Below are positions 21,236-32,655 of a stretch of 64,000 nucleotides of DNA, piece after piece. A program made the position numbers and the translations under genes. Each line of letters opens with the position of its first letter. Within the stretch, counting starts at the first letter, position 1. The DNA lies in assembly GCF_030272615.1 (NCBI RefSeq), contig NC_081412.1, forward strand, positions 689,884,083-689,948,082, read 5' to 3'. The notes below the pieces were generated by a model. The model had not been told where the DNA came from. It worked only from the letters and a program-made list of their open reading frames with translations, and did not search any database. The stretch is from Cryptomeria japonica (Eukaryota; Streptophyta; Pinopsida; Cupressales; Cupressaceae).

Positions 21236-21829
21236 AACAATCAACACACGCGTATATGGGAGGAAGGGATTGTTGCAACAAAATTGAACACTCACTCCTC
21301 AATCATAGGTCTATGGTTTTATGAGGAGTGGATTCCTATAGGGTATTATGCATTCAAGGAACCACACCTTTGACTAGAAGCCATCTGGCCTGAGATTGGA
21401 TAATCAATATGAATACGAGATTGACCAATTTGCATTAAAAACTAGGGCAATTTGCACAAAAAAGGAATCTCTTGAATGGTATATTTTTTGCAACATCAAA
21501 TTAATTTGAAGAATCTACCTCCTGCGTGGGATTGCAAGCAATTCCACAAATGCCTTCGGTGCGAGTTTGATGTTGTTGGGGATTGAAGTCGCCATAGATG
21601 CCTACATGGGATTGTAATGCACAAATGAATTGGCCTCTTCTTCTTTTTTAAGTAATGGTTGTTGTCGTTGGAATTACGATGAACTCGAGCACTTTTTTGA
21701 AAAAAAGAAAATTTTCATTGCTAATGCCTTCTTCGTCAAAACCAAATGGCAAATTTTCATTGGAATTACGACGAATTCGGACATTTTTTCAAAAAAAAAA
21801 TCAATTTGGCCACAATATACCTTCTCTGT
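21236..21829. other. Unassigned junction sequence between PPR relic and Gypsy-C
   Basis: No recognised domain. Two loosely similar segments (about 21672-21735 and 21765-21838, both opening GGAATTACGA) suggest an old local duplication. No 5' LTR or primer-binding site for Gypsy-C is present here, so a deletion breakpoint probably lies in this interval. Confidence 0.45.
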
Positions 21830-21849
21830 CAAAAACCTCAGTTGAAAAT

Positions 21850-22702
21850 CTAGTCCAAATGTATTAGTAGATGTTCACACAGAATGTCCACAGAGAAACT
21901 GGTTATGATCTAAGGAAAGATTTCTTGTCCACCTTGAAGGACGTCATTGAAAAAGACTTAGTGATAGAAAAGGTCCTAATTGAACAAGGAGTATTTAAGA
22001 TATTCAAAGAAAACAAAGAGGACTTTAAAGGAAAAGACAAGCCAATATTTTGGAACAAGAACAAGAACACAGTCAATGATGGTGTTGTTGATGCTAATAC
22101 AATGCAACCCAAAATAATCAAGATCAGGCTCAACAAACAATCAAGTGAATACTCAAACAACTTCAAAACCATGAAGAAAATACACCCCATTGGGAGAACC
22201 TTTTGAATCATCTTTAAAGAAGCTAGTGGTAAACAAAATAATAACGATTCTAGATATGCCTCTATATGAGCCAAAGGTCAAACCAAATTGGTGGAATGAC
22301 GATGAATACTGTGAATATCACAAAAGCAAGGGCCATAAAATAGGAAATTGTCATCGGCTAAAGAACATTATACAAGATCTTATTGATAGAGGTGAAATTG
22401 AGATCGAAGGGCATTCATCCAAACAAGAACATGAGATGTTTAAGGAACCATTCCCTAAACATCAAAAGGGAAAAGCCAAAGCCATAGATGAGCAGACTAA
22501 CTATACCAGAGCATCATATAACTATGATTCAATTGTTAATCACATTTCCATGGACAATTATATCTCTACCATTATCATCAAGGACAAAACACCTAAGAAT
22601 TATACCCAAAGACCTAAGGTTGTCCTAAAACGAATTGGATCTTCTTCTGAACCTACCTCTGAATGTAATGTTACAACTCATCGAGGAAAGGTCACTTTGT
22701 AA
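21850..22702 (+). pseudogene. gag: Gypsy-C Gag C-terminal region
   Basis: Two overlapping frames (21871-22206 and 22190-22702) join at a frameshift near 22195. The first has the TGYDLRKDFLSTLKDVIEKD and IFKENKED segments. The second has WWNDDEYCEYHKSKGHKIGNC, a variant zinc motif CX2HX4HX4C found in Tat-type Gag instead of the standard CCHC, followed by RLKNIIQDLIDRGEI. The N-terminal half of Gag is missing. Confidence 0.75.
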
Positions 22703-22774
22703 GGTACTCCAACTAAAACCACTGCTTCCTCATCAACCAAACCTAAGTATGATCTGGTACAATAGTTAGCGAGG

Positions 22775-23827
22775 ATGCTCGTGCTTATCTCCATTCTTGA
22801 GCTTTTACACATATCCCCTGCACATAAAGCCATTCTTGACAAAAATTTGAGAGAAACTTATGCCCCCACTGATCTGAATGTGGTCCAGCTTCAAGCCATG
22901 GTGGGATATCTTTCTGTTCCATACTCTTTTACATTTATTGAAGCTGATGATGCCTCCATGAGCCAACCACATAATGCACCTATACACATTGAAGCCTTCC
23001 TACACAAACATTGAATAAAATGAGTCCTGATAGATGGAGGAGCTAGTCTCAATATATGTACTTTGAACATAATAATACAATTGGGATATTAAGACAAAGC
23101 TATGAATGCTACAAACAAAATTACCATCAAGGCATATGATGATGAAGAGTGTTCATCCAAAGGCATAGTCACCTTGCCTCTCAGAGTTGGGCCAATTACA
23201 AAAGATGTGATTTGTCAAGTCCTAGACCTCGATTTCACTTACAACATATTTCTAGGATGTCCATGGATTCATGAGATGAGATCCATCCCATCTACATACC
23301 ACCAATGCATTAATTTTCCTCACAATGGAGTTGAAGTAATATTTAATGGCGATCCTAATCCATTTATATACTGCAGTAACTTGAGGCCAAAAGCTGAAAC
23401 AATAATTCCAATTAATAGAGAAGTTATCCCTTCTTCTACCTACATTGACCCTGAATCATTAAAACCTTCAACATCAAAGCAAGGTGCTCTTAAAGGAAAA
23501 TACCAAGACAAAGGCATGGGTGAATACACTTTGAATCAAACCATGTGCTCACAACAAGTTATGAGTTCACCAAAAGAATATGGACAACCACATCCTTCTA
23601 AATGGGTATCTATCATTACACTAAAATGGGATCCTACTATCTTCCAAAACTGGGGTGAAATGGAAGAAGAAGACTTATACAAAATGCTTTACAAAGACCC
23701 TGAAGATGGTACACAAGATCACATCAGCATACCATGTGAAAAATATGGCAAAAGATTCAAGCTCTTACAAAAGTTTGGGTATGATGGAAAAAGTCCTCTT
23801 GGCTTAACAAAAGAAGCTATCACTTAG
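22775..23827 (+). pseudogene. pol: Gypsy-C protease region with G-patch-like tail
   Basis: A segment at 22775-23014 leads through a stop into the active-site stretch near 23025 (IDGGASLNIC, the IDxGA form usual for this lineage). The body is at 23102-23827 with NKITIKAYDDEE, GIVTLPLRVGP, DFTYNIFLGCPWIHEM and the flap-side NFPHNGVEVIF. The final residues LLQKFGYDGKSPLG resemble a G-patch, as seen after protease in some plant gypsy elements. The solo LTR lies 130 bp downstream. Confidence 0.75.
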
Positions 23828-23961
23828 CCTTTGCAACCAGAATTGACATTTAAAAACCAGTGCTTGAAAGGGCTTGGTTTCATCTCTTCCAGGGTAAACA
23901 CTCAAAAATCATAAGAAGCATTATAAATCATGATGTCCAATGATCAACAAGAGAAACACTA

Positions 23962-24768
23962 TGTTAGGATTCCCTTAGATACTAAGAGGGGGGGGGTGAA
24001 TCAGTATCTAACCGATTAATAGATTTTCTTGACTTAAAACATGTAGAGCATATTAATACTGTGTACCGGTAAGCATAAAGTAATACAATAAACAAAGATA
24101 AAAACAACCACATAAAAAACACAACATAACACAAGGATTTAATGAGGAAACCCGGTGTGGGAAAAACCTCAGTGGGATTTGTGACCCACAATATTCACTT
24201 ACTGGCCAATAAGAGAATATTACTGCTACAAGAGGGGCCTACACATGCAGGAAGGCCAACTACCTAGAGCTCACTACTCAAATACAAAATAGGAAGTCTC
24301 ACTGACTTACAAAATGGATTATATAACTCTAGTGTCTTGTACTGCTTCAAAATAGCATCTATAATGCCAGATCCAGTACCGGTTTTTGCTCTGCTTCTTA
24401 CATAAACCCTTAACCTATAATTCACATAATAGGTCTGCCTTATTTTGCCTAATTACAATCTTCTTACATCATTCCAAATGTTCTACAATAATCTCTCTTA
24501 TATAAGAGTCATTTTATAACTTGCCAAGTCGGCTTACAATGATTTTACAAATAATAAACAAAATATATAAACAACAAAAATCCTGTTGGCCTCTGTGTCA
24601 GTATGCTTCCTTTCGCTACCGGTGCCAGTGATCTAAGTGCCAGTGTAGAGTTTGATCTTTCTAGTGTTGGTGGAATGCCTTGCCGATGTCATAGGATTGT
24701 AAGGTTGCCATCAATGACAAAGCCTTCAATCACCTACAATATCTCATTGGAGTGTGCATATGCCAACA
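23962..24768 (-). repeat. Solo LTR of Element A family inside Gypsy-C
   Basis: It starts TGTTAGGATTCCC, ends GCCAACA and aligns over its full 807 bp with the Element A LTRs. CACTA is duplicated at 23957-23961 and 24769-24773. With no interior and a perfect duplication, it is the product of LTR-LTR recombination after insertion. Confidence 0.92.
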
Positions 24769-24773
24769 CACTA

Positions 24774-25541
24774 TTCCACTGACTCTAATGAATGGGAATG
24801 GGGTTTGAAAAAATCCTCTAGTGACTATGAACTCATCGAGACATTCAAAGAACTAGGTGAACCCACAGAAGAAGAGGAATTTTATAGAAATTCAAATTTG
24901 GTCAAGAAACAACCCTTGAGGATTCCACACAGTCTTTGTTTTTGGATTCTAGGTCGAAATCACGAAGGATGAGGACACCCATCCTTGAATGTGCTTTTAG
25001 TAATGAAAATTTGGACTTGTTCATGATCAAGACAGATGAGGAGAGTGCCAACGATGATCTCAACAATTACCTTGACATACCTAAATATAACTGTATCTTC
25101 ACCCTTAGTCCCAATGAGTTTGAAAATATTCATTGCCTTCCCCTTGTTCACCACCAACTTATTGGCTTGGACCATGAAGGACCTGTACAATTCAACATAT
25201 TTGAAAATGATGAAGCCTTTATCGACTATTTAGGCATACGAGATGATCTTCCTCTTGGGGACCATAAGGTGGGATACACTATAGAACTCAACAATGTGGC
25301 ATATTTTGGTGAGGGTGTTGGGTGCAAAAATGTAAAAATAAAAACAAATCAAGGGTTTTATGGTGAAAACTACATTGTGGCACTGTCTGACCCCAAAAAG
25401 GTAAAAAGAAAGGACGTATCTGAGGGTGAAAATCTCTCTGAGGCACCTAAAGATGGAAGGCTTGACATTCTCTCGACATCGTATGAAGAAAAATCATCTA
25501 TGTTAGTCAAGGAGACCATCAAAACAAAAATTGGTACATAA
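24774..25541 (+). CDS. pol: Gypsy-C pol segment between protease and RT
   Basis: Gypsy-C resumes after the solo LTR with acidic sequence (DSNEWEWGLKKS, 24774-24972). In a second frame (24936-25541) come ESANDDLNNYLDIPKYNC, SPNEFENIHCLPLVHHQL and FGEGVGCKN. It lies upstream of the RT start and carries no catalytic motif I recognise. Protease-to-RT spacers of this kind are normal for the lineage. The two frames overlap by 37 bp, which indicates a frameshift. Confidence 0.6.
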
Positions 25542-25552
25542 GAGATTCCACA

Positions 25553-25838
25553 TAACATATTCCTGGCACAATCTCTGACAGAGGGAGAAAGATCAAAGTT
25601 CATAAGTTTCTTCACAGAGAGACAAATCAATTTTGCATGGTCATATGCCGATATGCCTGGACTAGATCCAGATTTAGTAATGCATCATTTGACAGTTAAA
25701 CCGGGGGCAAAACCACTGAAACAAAAATTAAGAAAAATGTATCCACAAGTGGTATTATTAGTCAAGGCAGAGCTTGAAAATTATTGGATGTCGGATTCAT
25801 ACGCCCAATTGATTATCCTGAATGAATCTCCAACTTGG
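25553..25838 (+). pseudogene. pol: Gypsy-C RT N-terminal start, cut by Copia-1 LTR
   Basis: It has the thumb-proximal segment FAWSYADMPGLDPDLVMHHL..KPGAKPLKQKLRKM that opens gypsy RT. Decay near 25790-25830 shifts the frame. Read in the phase of the downstream part, the bases before the LTR encode YPE-stop-ISN, which joins LVPVTKP at 27287. The LTR therefore interrupts RT exactly at the CTTGG target site (25834-25838). Confidence 0.8.
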
Positions 25839-27281
25839 TGATAGTTTTGATACTTAATAGAAGTACAGATCCAATAGCCAACAAGATGAGAGGGGGGGGG
25901 GGTGAATCATACAAACTTAATCATCAATGAAAACATCAGATTCAACCTTGGTAACATATATCAGTCATAGAATAAAACTGTCAAACATGCAAACTCAAAA
26001 GCATATGAACTATATAAACCTCATAACACTAGATTTAACGTGGAAACCCAAATAGGGAAAAACCACTATGGGATTTCGGACCCACTAAGAAATATACTCT
26101 TCTAGAGTATGCTCGATTAAAAGCCAATCTTGTTAAAGATTACAAAACACATTGCTAGATGTGACCCGATTAAGGGATTCCCCTCAAATCTGTTAGGATC
26201 TTCACTTCGTTAGAAGTGACCTTGTCAAAGGATTTCAAACACTCATTTAGAATGTCACCTTGTTAGAGGATTTACTTATAAGACTGTTACTTTCACAAGC
26301 TAATAGTAATACAATCTATCTGCAACTTTACATCTAAAATGCTAAAGCAGATTCTTATTTATTCAATCACAATCTAGACATAGAACTAATCTTGTCTATC
26401 TACTGGGCATCAATACTCTATTATTCCAATAGGTCTTCAAGCTTCTATTCTCAGTGATCACTATGTATCATCACTATGCATACACTTGCCTGCATACACT
26501 GTTTATCAACAGTTCCTTATTTATAAACAATCATCTAACCGATTAATCTCCTTGATCACATTTCCCATGATCAATCATAGCAATTAGATCTTCAATCTTG
26601 TCCAAGTTCATTGTATCTTACGATCTGAAAAATGTTTTAACCTACCTCAAAACTTGCACAATCATCTTGGAACTTGTGTTAGGGTAATGCGGTTCAATCT
26701 GAGCTATAGATCTTCTTGCCGACTTTCCATTGCCTTAGATTTGTTAACAAACTTCTTCCATGACTTGCCAATCATTGATCCACTCCAGCTCATCAGCTTC
26801 TTTCATTAAATATCACATGTAAACATTTAATGCATTCTGTTATAGCTCGGTTACAACTCGGTGAATACTAAACTTTACTCGGTAGACATTCTGTCTTCAT
26901 TAACCGACTGTGATAACCTTAGGGTTTACCGACTAGGTCCTTTCGCTGATAACATAGTGTAGTATGAACCTTTACATTTTACAACATATGTATGATGTTA
27001 AAACAATCTAAAACATCAAGATCTCATCATTGTCTGACTCAGTAGAGTTTCCCATTGAATAACTTATCCCTTTATTCATCATATTCTTTCCTATGTCTTT
27101 ACCAACTTCTTTATGATCTTCATATCATATTTCTTAAGATATGGCAACATCATACTGAATTAGAAAATCAATTTCTTGACATCAATGACAAAATAATAAT
27201 ATCAAGATAGTAAAACATCTTTAATCAATTATGTCCATAATCATCAACAACCTTCTCAATATCCTTGTTATATTGCCAACA
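25839..27281 (-). repeat. Copia-1 LTR, left copy of the duplicated block
   Basis: It starts TGATAG, ends CCAACA and is 1443 bp long. CTTGG flanks it on both sides (25834-25838, 27282-27286), so on its own it looks like a solo LTR in the gypsy RT. It aligns with 32656-34148 with a few percent mismatches. A ~33-bp block (AAGTCCATTCGG...) is missing here, and a ~25-bp tandem repeat near its end is single-copy. Confidence 0.92.
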
Positions 27282-27286
27282 CTTGG

Positions 27287-28499
27287 TACCAGTCACTAAG
27301 CCAAACTGCAGCATCAGAATATGCATAGATTTTAGAGACATTAACAAGGCTTTTCCCAAGGATGACTTTCCATTGCCAAACATCGACCTGATTGTAGATC
27401 TCACAATAGGTCATGCAATGTTATCTTTGATGGATGGATTCTATGGTTACAATCAAATAAAAATCACATCTAAGGATCAGCACAAAACATCATTTACTTA
27501 TCCCTAGGGAACTTTCTGTTGGAATGTCATGCCCTTCGGACTAAAGAATGCAGGTGCTACATACCAACGATCCATGACTACTATCTTTCATGATCTCATG
27601 CACGTGACTGTAGAATATTATGTTGATAACCTCTTGGGAAAATCAATAGATAGAGATACACATTTGGACATCCTTTCAGTCATTTTTGATCGATTGGAAA
27701 AATACAAAGTAAGATTAAACCCCAAGAAATGTGTCTTTGGAGTAACCTCCGAGAAGCTCCTGGGATTAATTGTTTCGAAAAGAGGAATTGAGCCTGATCT
27801 AGCTAAAGTCAAAGTGATCCTAGAAATGGTACCACCAAGAAATATTAGTCAACTTTGATCTTTAGAAGGAAGACTCTAGTCCATATGATGGTTCATAGCA
27901 CAACTTGCAGATAAATGTCATCTTTTTCAACATTTACTACACAAAAACATCAAATTCAAATGGGATGATAACTGTCAATGGGATTTTTAGATACCCAAAG
28001 ATTATCTTCTGAATCTACCAATCTTGATGCCACTAGTCTCAGAACAACCCCTATTACTCTACATATCAGCTACATCAATAACACTGGGGGCACCCTTAGC
28101 ACAACAACATGTTGATGGCAAAGAAAAGGCAGTGTACTACATCAGTCATACTTTGATAGGCTATGAGATAAACTACACATGAATTGAGTGTGCGTGTCTC
28201 ACTATGGTTTTTGCTTTGCAAAAATTACGACACTACATGCTAACTCATAAAACTAAGCTGGTCGCAAGGATTGATCCATTGAAGTACCTTCTCAACAAAG
28301 CGATGCTTACTGGAAGACTAGCCAAATGGGTGATTCTCTCGAGTAAATTCGACATTGAATATGTTGACAGAAAAGCAGTAAAGGGATAAGCTATCATAGA
28401 TCAATTAGCAGATGAACCCATGATGGATGATACTCCTTTAACTTCAGAGTTTCTAGATAAATTCATCTTGACGGTATCACACATGAAGCCTTGGCAACT
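27287..28499 (+). pseudogene. pol: Gypsy-C RT and first RNase H, first copy
   Basis: RT motifs are IRICIDFRDINKAFPKDDFPLPNID, LSLMDGFYGYNQIK, NVMPFGLKNAGATYQRSM and the catalytic box YVDNLLGKS (27610-27650). The second Asp of the expected YVDD is Asn. RNase H follows with LLYISATS..LGAPLAQQ (about 28060) and RHYMLTHKTKLVARIDPLKYL (28204-28389). The sequence stops at GGCAACT (28499) and continues directly as copia interior. It is a few-percent-diverged duplicate of 34154-35365. Confidence 0.88.
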
Positions 28500-29916
28500 A
28501 TTCCTTTGTGTTAACATATTCCGAAACCACTCTCTTTTCATGAGCTTCTTCTCTAAGATAATGATATTTGATAGATATGTGCTTTTTCTTAGAGTGCAGA
28601 ACAGGGTTCTTTGAAATAATAATGGCACTAGTATTGTCACAGAATATAGTTACTGGCTCGGTAACTTTCTCATTTATACCTTCCAACAATTGTTTGATCC
28701 ATGCAATGTTGGTACAATTTAGTGCTACAACAACATATTTAGCTTCGGCTGTTGACTGAGAAACACATCCTTGTTTCTTGCTAAGCCAACTCACTAGTCT
28801 TTCTCCTAAGAAGAAAGCTCCTCCACTTGTGCTTTTCCTGTCATCAATGTTGCCTGCCCAATCAGCATCAGTATAGACTTTCAAATCAAAATAATTTCCT
28901 TTTTGATATACTAAGCCATAATCTTCAGTGCCTTTCAAGTATCTGAAAATTCTTTTGATTGATGTCATGTGTATTTCCTTAGTATCTGTAGAGAATCTTG
29001 CAACTATACCAACTGCATGTGCTATATCAGGCCTGCTGTGAACAACATATTGTAGTTTTCCAATCATGGATTGGTAGAGTGTCTCATCAACAGATGCAGA
29101 TTCATCATTCTTTGATAGTTTGCAGTTTGTAGTCATAGGAGTACTTACTGGCTTTGAATCCTCCATTCCAAATTTCTTCAAGATTTCCTTTATGTATTTG
29201 GATTGAGTAATGAAAATTTCATTTTTCATTTGTAGTATCTGTAAGCCTATAAAATATTTTATCTCACCGATTAATGACATCTCAAATTCTTTGCTCATTT
29301 CATTACCAAAGTTTTTGCATAAAGAGTCATTTCCACAAAATATAATATCATCAACAAATATGGCTGAGATTAGTATTCCATTTTCATCATTCTTCATGTA
29401 CATATTACTGTTCTCACTTGTCCTTATAAAACCAATCTTAATCAAATAAGAGTGCAGTCTTTCATACCATGCTCTAGGTGCTTGTTTCAGACCATATAAA
29501 GCTTTGTTTAATTTAAATACCTGATCTTTATTATTGTCTTCAACAAATCCTTCAGGTTGTTCAATAAAAACTTCTTCTTCTAATATTCCATTCAGAAATG
29601 CAGATTTGACATCCATTTGATATACCTTGAAGTTTTTGAAAGCAACATATGCCAACAATGTTCTAAGTCCTTCAAGTCTGGCAATAGGTGCAAAAGTTTC
29701 ACCATAATCAATTCCTTCTTCTTGGGCATAACCTTTGCAAACCAATCTTGCTTTGTTCCGAATGACCTCTCCTTTCTCATTTAGCTTGTTTCTGAAGATC
29801 CACTTTGTACCGATTACATTTTTGTCCTTAGGTCTTGGGACTAGTGTCCATGTGTCATTCTTCTTGATTTTATCAATCTCTTCAGTCATAGCATTTATCC
29901 AATCTTCACTGTTCAA
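28498..29916 (-). CDS. pol: Copia-1b reverse transcriptase and RNase H (472 codons, C-terminus cut)
   Basis: This is the longest open copia frame in the window. It begins [19 protein letters not shown] and has [52 protein letters not shown] and the catalytic [22 protein letters not shown], the RNase H segments [24 protein letters not shown] and CDNTSAI follow, and it ends EYVNTKE. The stop is supplied by the gypsy junction. The expected last 10-20 residues are missing. RT itself looks undamaged. Confidence 0.93.
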   Translation of the reverse strand: MNSEDWINAMTEEIDKIKKNDTWTLVPRPKDKNVIGTKWIFRNKLNEKGEVIRNKARLVCKGYAQEEGIDYGETFAPIARLEGLRTLLAYVAFKNFKVYQMDVKSAFLNGILEEEVFIEQPEGFVEDNNKDQVFKLNKALYGLKQAPRAWYERLHSYLIKIGFIRTSENSNMYMKNDENGILISAIFVDDIIFCGNDSLCKNFGNEMSKEFEMSLIGEIKYFIGLQILQMKNEIFITQSKYIKEILKKFGMEDSKPVSTPMTTNCKLSKNDESASVDETLYQSMIGKLQYVVHSRPDIAHAVGIVARFSTDTKEIHMTSIKRIFRYLKGTEDYGLVYQKGNYFDLKVYTDADWAGNIDDRKSTSGGAFFLGERLVSWLSKKQGCVSQSTAEAKYVVVALNCTNIAWIKQLLEGINEKVTEPVTIFCDNTSAIIISKNPVLHSKKKHISIKYHYLREEAHEKRVVSEYVNTKE

Positions 29917-30099
29917 TGCCTCTTTTATTATTCTTGGTTCAAATTCAGATCTTAAACATGTGTTCTATCTCAATCTGTTCCTTGTCATCACTAGATCATC
30001 CTTATCTCCTATAATCTTACTTGGTGCATGATGTCTTCTGACATATTTGGCTAATACAGGCTTGGTAGGCTCTGTATGATCCTCTTCATCTCTCGGTAA

Positions 30100-30951
30100 C
30101 TAGATATCTTCCTCATTTCCTTCAATAGTTATCTCGGTAGGACTTTTTAGTTGCACATAGACAAATTCATCATAGTCTTCTAGTTCTTTGGAATTCCTAT
30201 CATCAGTTCTTTCTGCAAATTCATCAATTTTCACATTTGCACTTTCTACTATTTTGTTAGATGATTTGATCAGACATTTAAATGCTTTGCTTCTAGAGGA
30301 ATATCCTAGAAATGTTCCTTCTTCACTTTTTTGATCAAACTTGCCATTTCTATCATCTTTGTGAACATAGCATTTGTTTCCAAAGATCTTAAAATAACTT
30401 ATATTAGGTTTCTTGCCATACCAGATTTCATAAGGTGTCTTCAAAGTACCTTTCTTCAATTGAACTCAGTTCAAGGTGTAAACAGCTATGCTTATTGCTT
30501 CTCTCCAAAATGTTTGTGGAACCTTCTTCTCAATCATCAGTTTTCTAGCACAATCCACAATAGATTTGTTTCTTCTTTCATCTATTCCATTCTATTGTGG
30601 AGTCCTCAGTGTAGAGACTTGTCTTTTAATATCATGATCATTACAAAATAGGTTGAACCCATCAGATGTGAACTCTCCTCCTCTATTTGATCTAAGACAT
30701 TTCAATTGTCTTCTTGTTTCATTTTCAACTCTAGCCTTGTACCATTTAAACATTTGAAAAGCTTCTAATTTTTCTTTTAAAAACATTACTGACATCATCC
30801 TTAAATAATCATCCACAAATAATATGAAATACTTATCACCATAATAACTTTGAACTTTCATAGGACCACAAAGATCAGTGTGCACAAGATCTAAAATTCC
30901 CTTAGAAGAGTAGGACTTACTTGTAAAGCTGGATCTTGTCATCTTGCCCAT
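30100..30951 (-). CDS. pol: Copia-1b integrase (two frames)
   Basis: 30592-30951 contains LVHTDLCGPMKVQSYYGDKYF, FVDDYLRM and KCLRSNRGGEF, where the second catalytic Asp is Asn. A stop at PQ removes the NG..ER segment. 30100-30459 continues with TPYEIWYGKKPNISYFKIFG and GTFLGYSSRSKAFKC. The lost Asp and the stop make it inactive. Confidence 0.86.
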
Positions 30952-31074
30952 TTGTCATCCTCAGCATATAGCATTCTCAGGTTTTTCAAGACTCGGTAGA
31001 TCTCTTACTCTGTGTTTCTTACTTATCTTGATCAAATTATCAAAATTAACATGACAAAACCTTTTATGCCATAA

Positions 31075-32133
31075 CTAGGTGTTATCAATCTTTGCATGCA
31101 AGCACTTTTTGTGAGTAGAGTCAAGGTGAAATGTATTACCTTTTGTTTGTGTCCCGGTAGCAGCTAACTTTCCATTTTTGTCATGAACTTTGACAATTCC
31201 TTTCTGAAATTCTATTCGGTAACCTATGTTGCTTAGTTGTGCTACACTCAACAAATTATATTTCAAACCTTCAACCCAATAAACATCATTGCATCTTTCT
31301 TTATCAAGAAGTGTTATGGATCCTTTACCTCTTACTGGACATGATGCATCATTACCAAATCTAACATAGCCTCCATCATAATCTTCTAACATAACAAACT
31401 TGGGTTTATCTCCTGTCATATGATGTGAGCATCCACTATCTATAATCCAAGAATCATTAGTGTTTATGTGAGATATTAGGGCATTTTCTTCATACCTTTC
31501 TTCATCTGATCCATCCTTGATAGCCACATAAACAACTTCCTCTGTATCAGTCTCATCTAATTTATCATCTTCAGATTCCTCATCAGCAATTAAGCAGGTC
31601 TTTCTATCTCTTCTTCTAAAGTCTTGGTGACCTATGTAATGATTATCTTTTTGACAGTCATCTCGGTAATCTCTCTTTTTAGTGAAATCTTTGTCAAGAC
31701 AGTTAGAAGCCATATGTCCAATCTTATCACAATTGAAACATTTCAAGGGTAGTTTTCCCTTATACTTACCTTTGCCTCTTGGTAACCTTTTGGCCAATAG
31801 TGCTTCAAACTCTTCTTGCTTTCTGATTTCTTCATACAGTTTGTGTACCTCCTCCATGTTCTTCCAAAATCTTTCACTTGCTCGACTATGATCTCCTCCA
31901 GAGTACCTATACTTTCTTTCATTGTAATCATTAGATTCATTCAAATGAAAAGAACTAAATGCAAATTCAACTTTATTTACCGATGACCCACTGTTATCAA
32001 AATTACTTAACTCAAATGCATGTAGCTTACCAATAGTAGCATCCAAGGAAACTGGCGGCATATTAGGTATAGACCTTAATTCATTGATTGCAGAGACTCG
32101 GATTGCATAAGAAGGTAGAAGGGTTCTTAACAA
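31075..32133 (-). CDS. pol: Copia-1b Gag C-terminus, CCHC knuckle and protease
   Basis: The frame runs 352 codons: ALL.YAIRVSAINELRS-type Gag sequence, KQEEFEALLAKRLPRGKGKYK and an intact knuckle CFNCDKIGHMASNC. An acidic linker and the protease site WIIDSGCSHHMTGDK follow. The related position in Copia-1a is frameshifted, so this copy shows the original organisation. A two-base deletion near 32135 separates it from N-terminal Gag. Confidence 0.9.
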   Translation of the reverse strand: MLRTLLPSYAIRVSAINELRSIPNMPPVSLDATIGKLHAFELSNFDNSGSSVNKVEFAFSSFHLNESNDYNERKYRYSGGDHSRASERFWKNMEEVHKLYEEIRKQEEFEALLAKRLPRGKGKYKGKLPLKCFNCDKIGHMASNCLDKDFTKKRDYRDDCQKDNHYIGHQDFRRRDRKTCLIADEESEDDKLDETDTEEVVYVAIKDGSDEERYEENALISHINTNDSWIIDSGCSHHMTGDKPKFVMLEDYDGGYVRFGNDASCPVRGKGSITLLDKERCNDVYWVEGLKYNLLSVAQLSNIGYRIEFQKGIVKVHDKNGKLAATGTQTKGNTFHLDSTHKKCLHAKIDNT

Positions 32134-32591
32134 CTTACTTTCACATCCTTTTCTTCAATAATTCCTCCTACTCCCTTGATTTGCTTTACAATCTCCTTTA
32201 GTCTTGTCCTATATTGGGTTATGTTCTGACCTTCATTCATCCTCATAGATTCAAGTTGTCCTCTTAGACTATCAACTTTTGCTCTTTGAACATGTTCATC
32301 TCCTCCATATACAGATATGAGCTTAGTCCACATAGCCTTCACATCATTGCAGCCTTCTAGATCAATAAACTCAGAATCGGTCAATGCAGATGTTATTTCA
32401 ATCATTGCTTGAATGTGTTCTTTCTTTGCCTTTATCTCTTCCATATTTAATGGATAGCTGCTCGGTGTAACAAAATCATTCTCCAGATAGTATATAGCAT
32501 ATTCTCCAACTCCTGATAGATGTAGCTTCATCCTTTTCTGCCATGTAGAGAAACTTGACTTGTTCAGCTTGGGTGCATCCCTCTTATACAT
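32127..32591 (-). CDS. gag: Copia-1b Gag, N-terminal part
   Basis: It starts with an ATG at 32591 (MYKRDAPKLNKSSFSTWQKR) and matches Copia-1a Gag nearly residue for residue (AMWTKLISVYGGDEHVQR, SLRGQLESMRMNEG). The frame ends at a two-base deletion at DVKVSC, where the sister reads DVTSKLL. Confidence 0.87.
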   Translation of the reverse strand: MYKRDAPKLNKSSFSTWQKRMKLHLSGVGEYAIYYLENDFVTPSSYPLNMEEIKAKKEHIQAMIEITSALTDSEFIDLEGCNDVKAMWTKLISVYGGDEHVQRAKVDSLRGQLESMRMNEGQNITQYRTRLKEIVKQIKGVGGIIEEKDVKVSC

Positions 32592-32641
32592 CTTTGGATC
32601 TTTAACTCAAGTGCCTTTAAACTTTCCTTTAGGAGTCCAAA

Positions 32642-32653
32642 GCTCTGATACCA
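32642..32653 (-). other. Primer-binding site of Copia-1b
   Basis: The complement is TGGTATCAGAGC, two bases inside the LTR. Confidence 0.85.
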
Positions 32654-32655
32654 AT

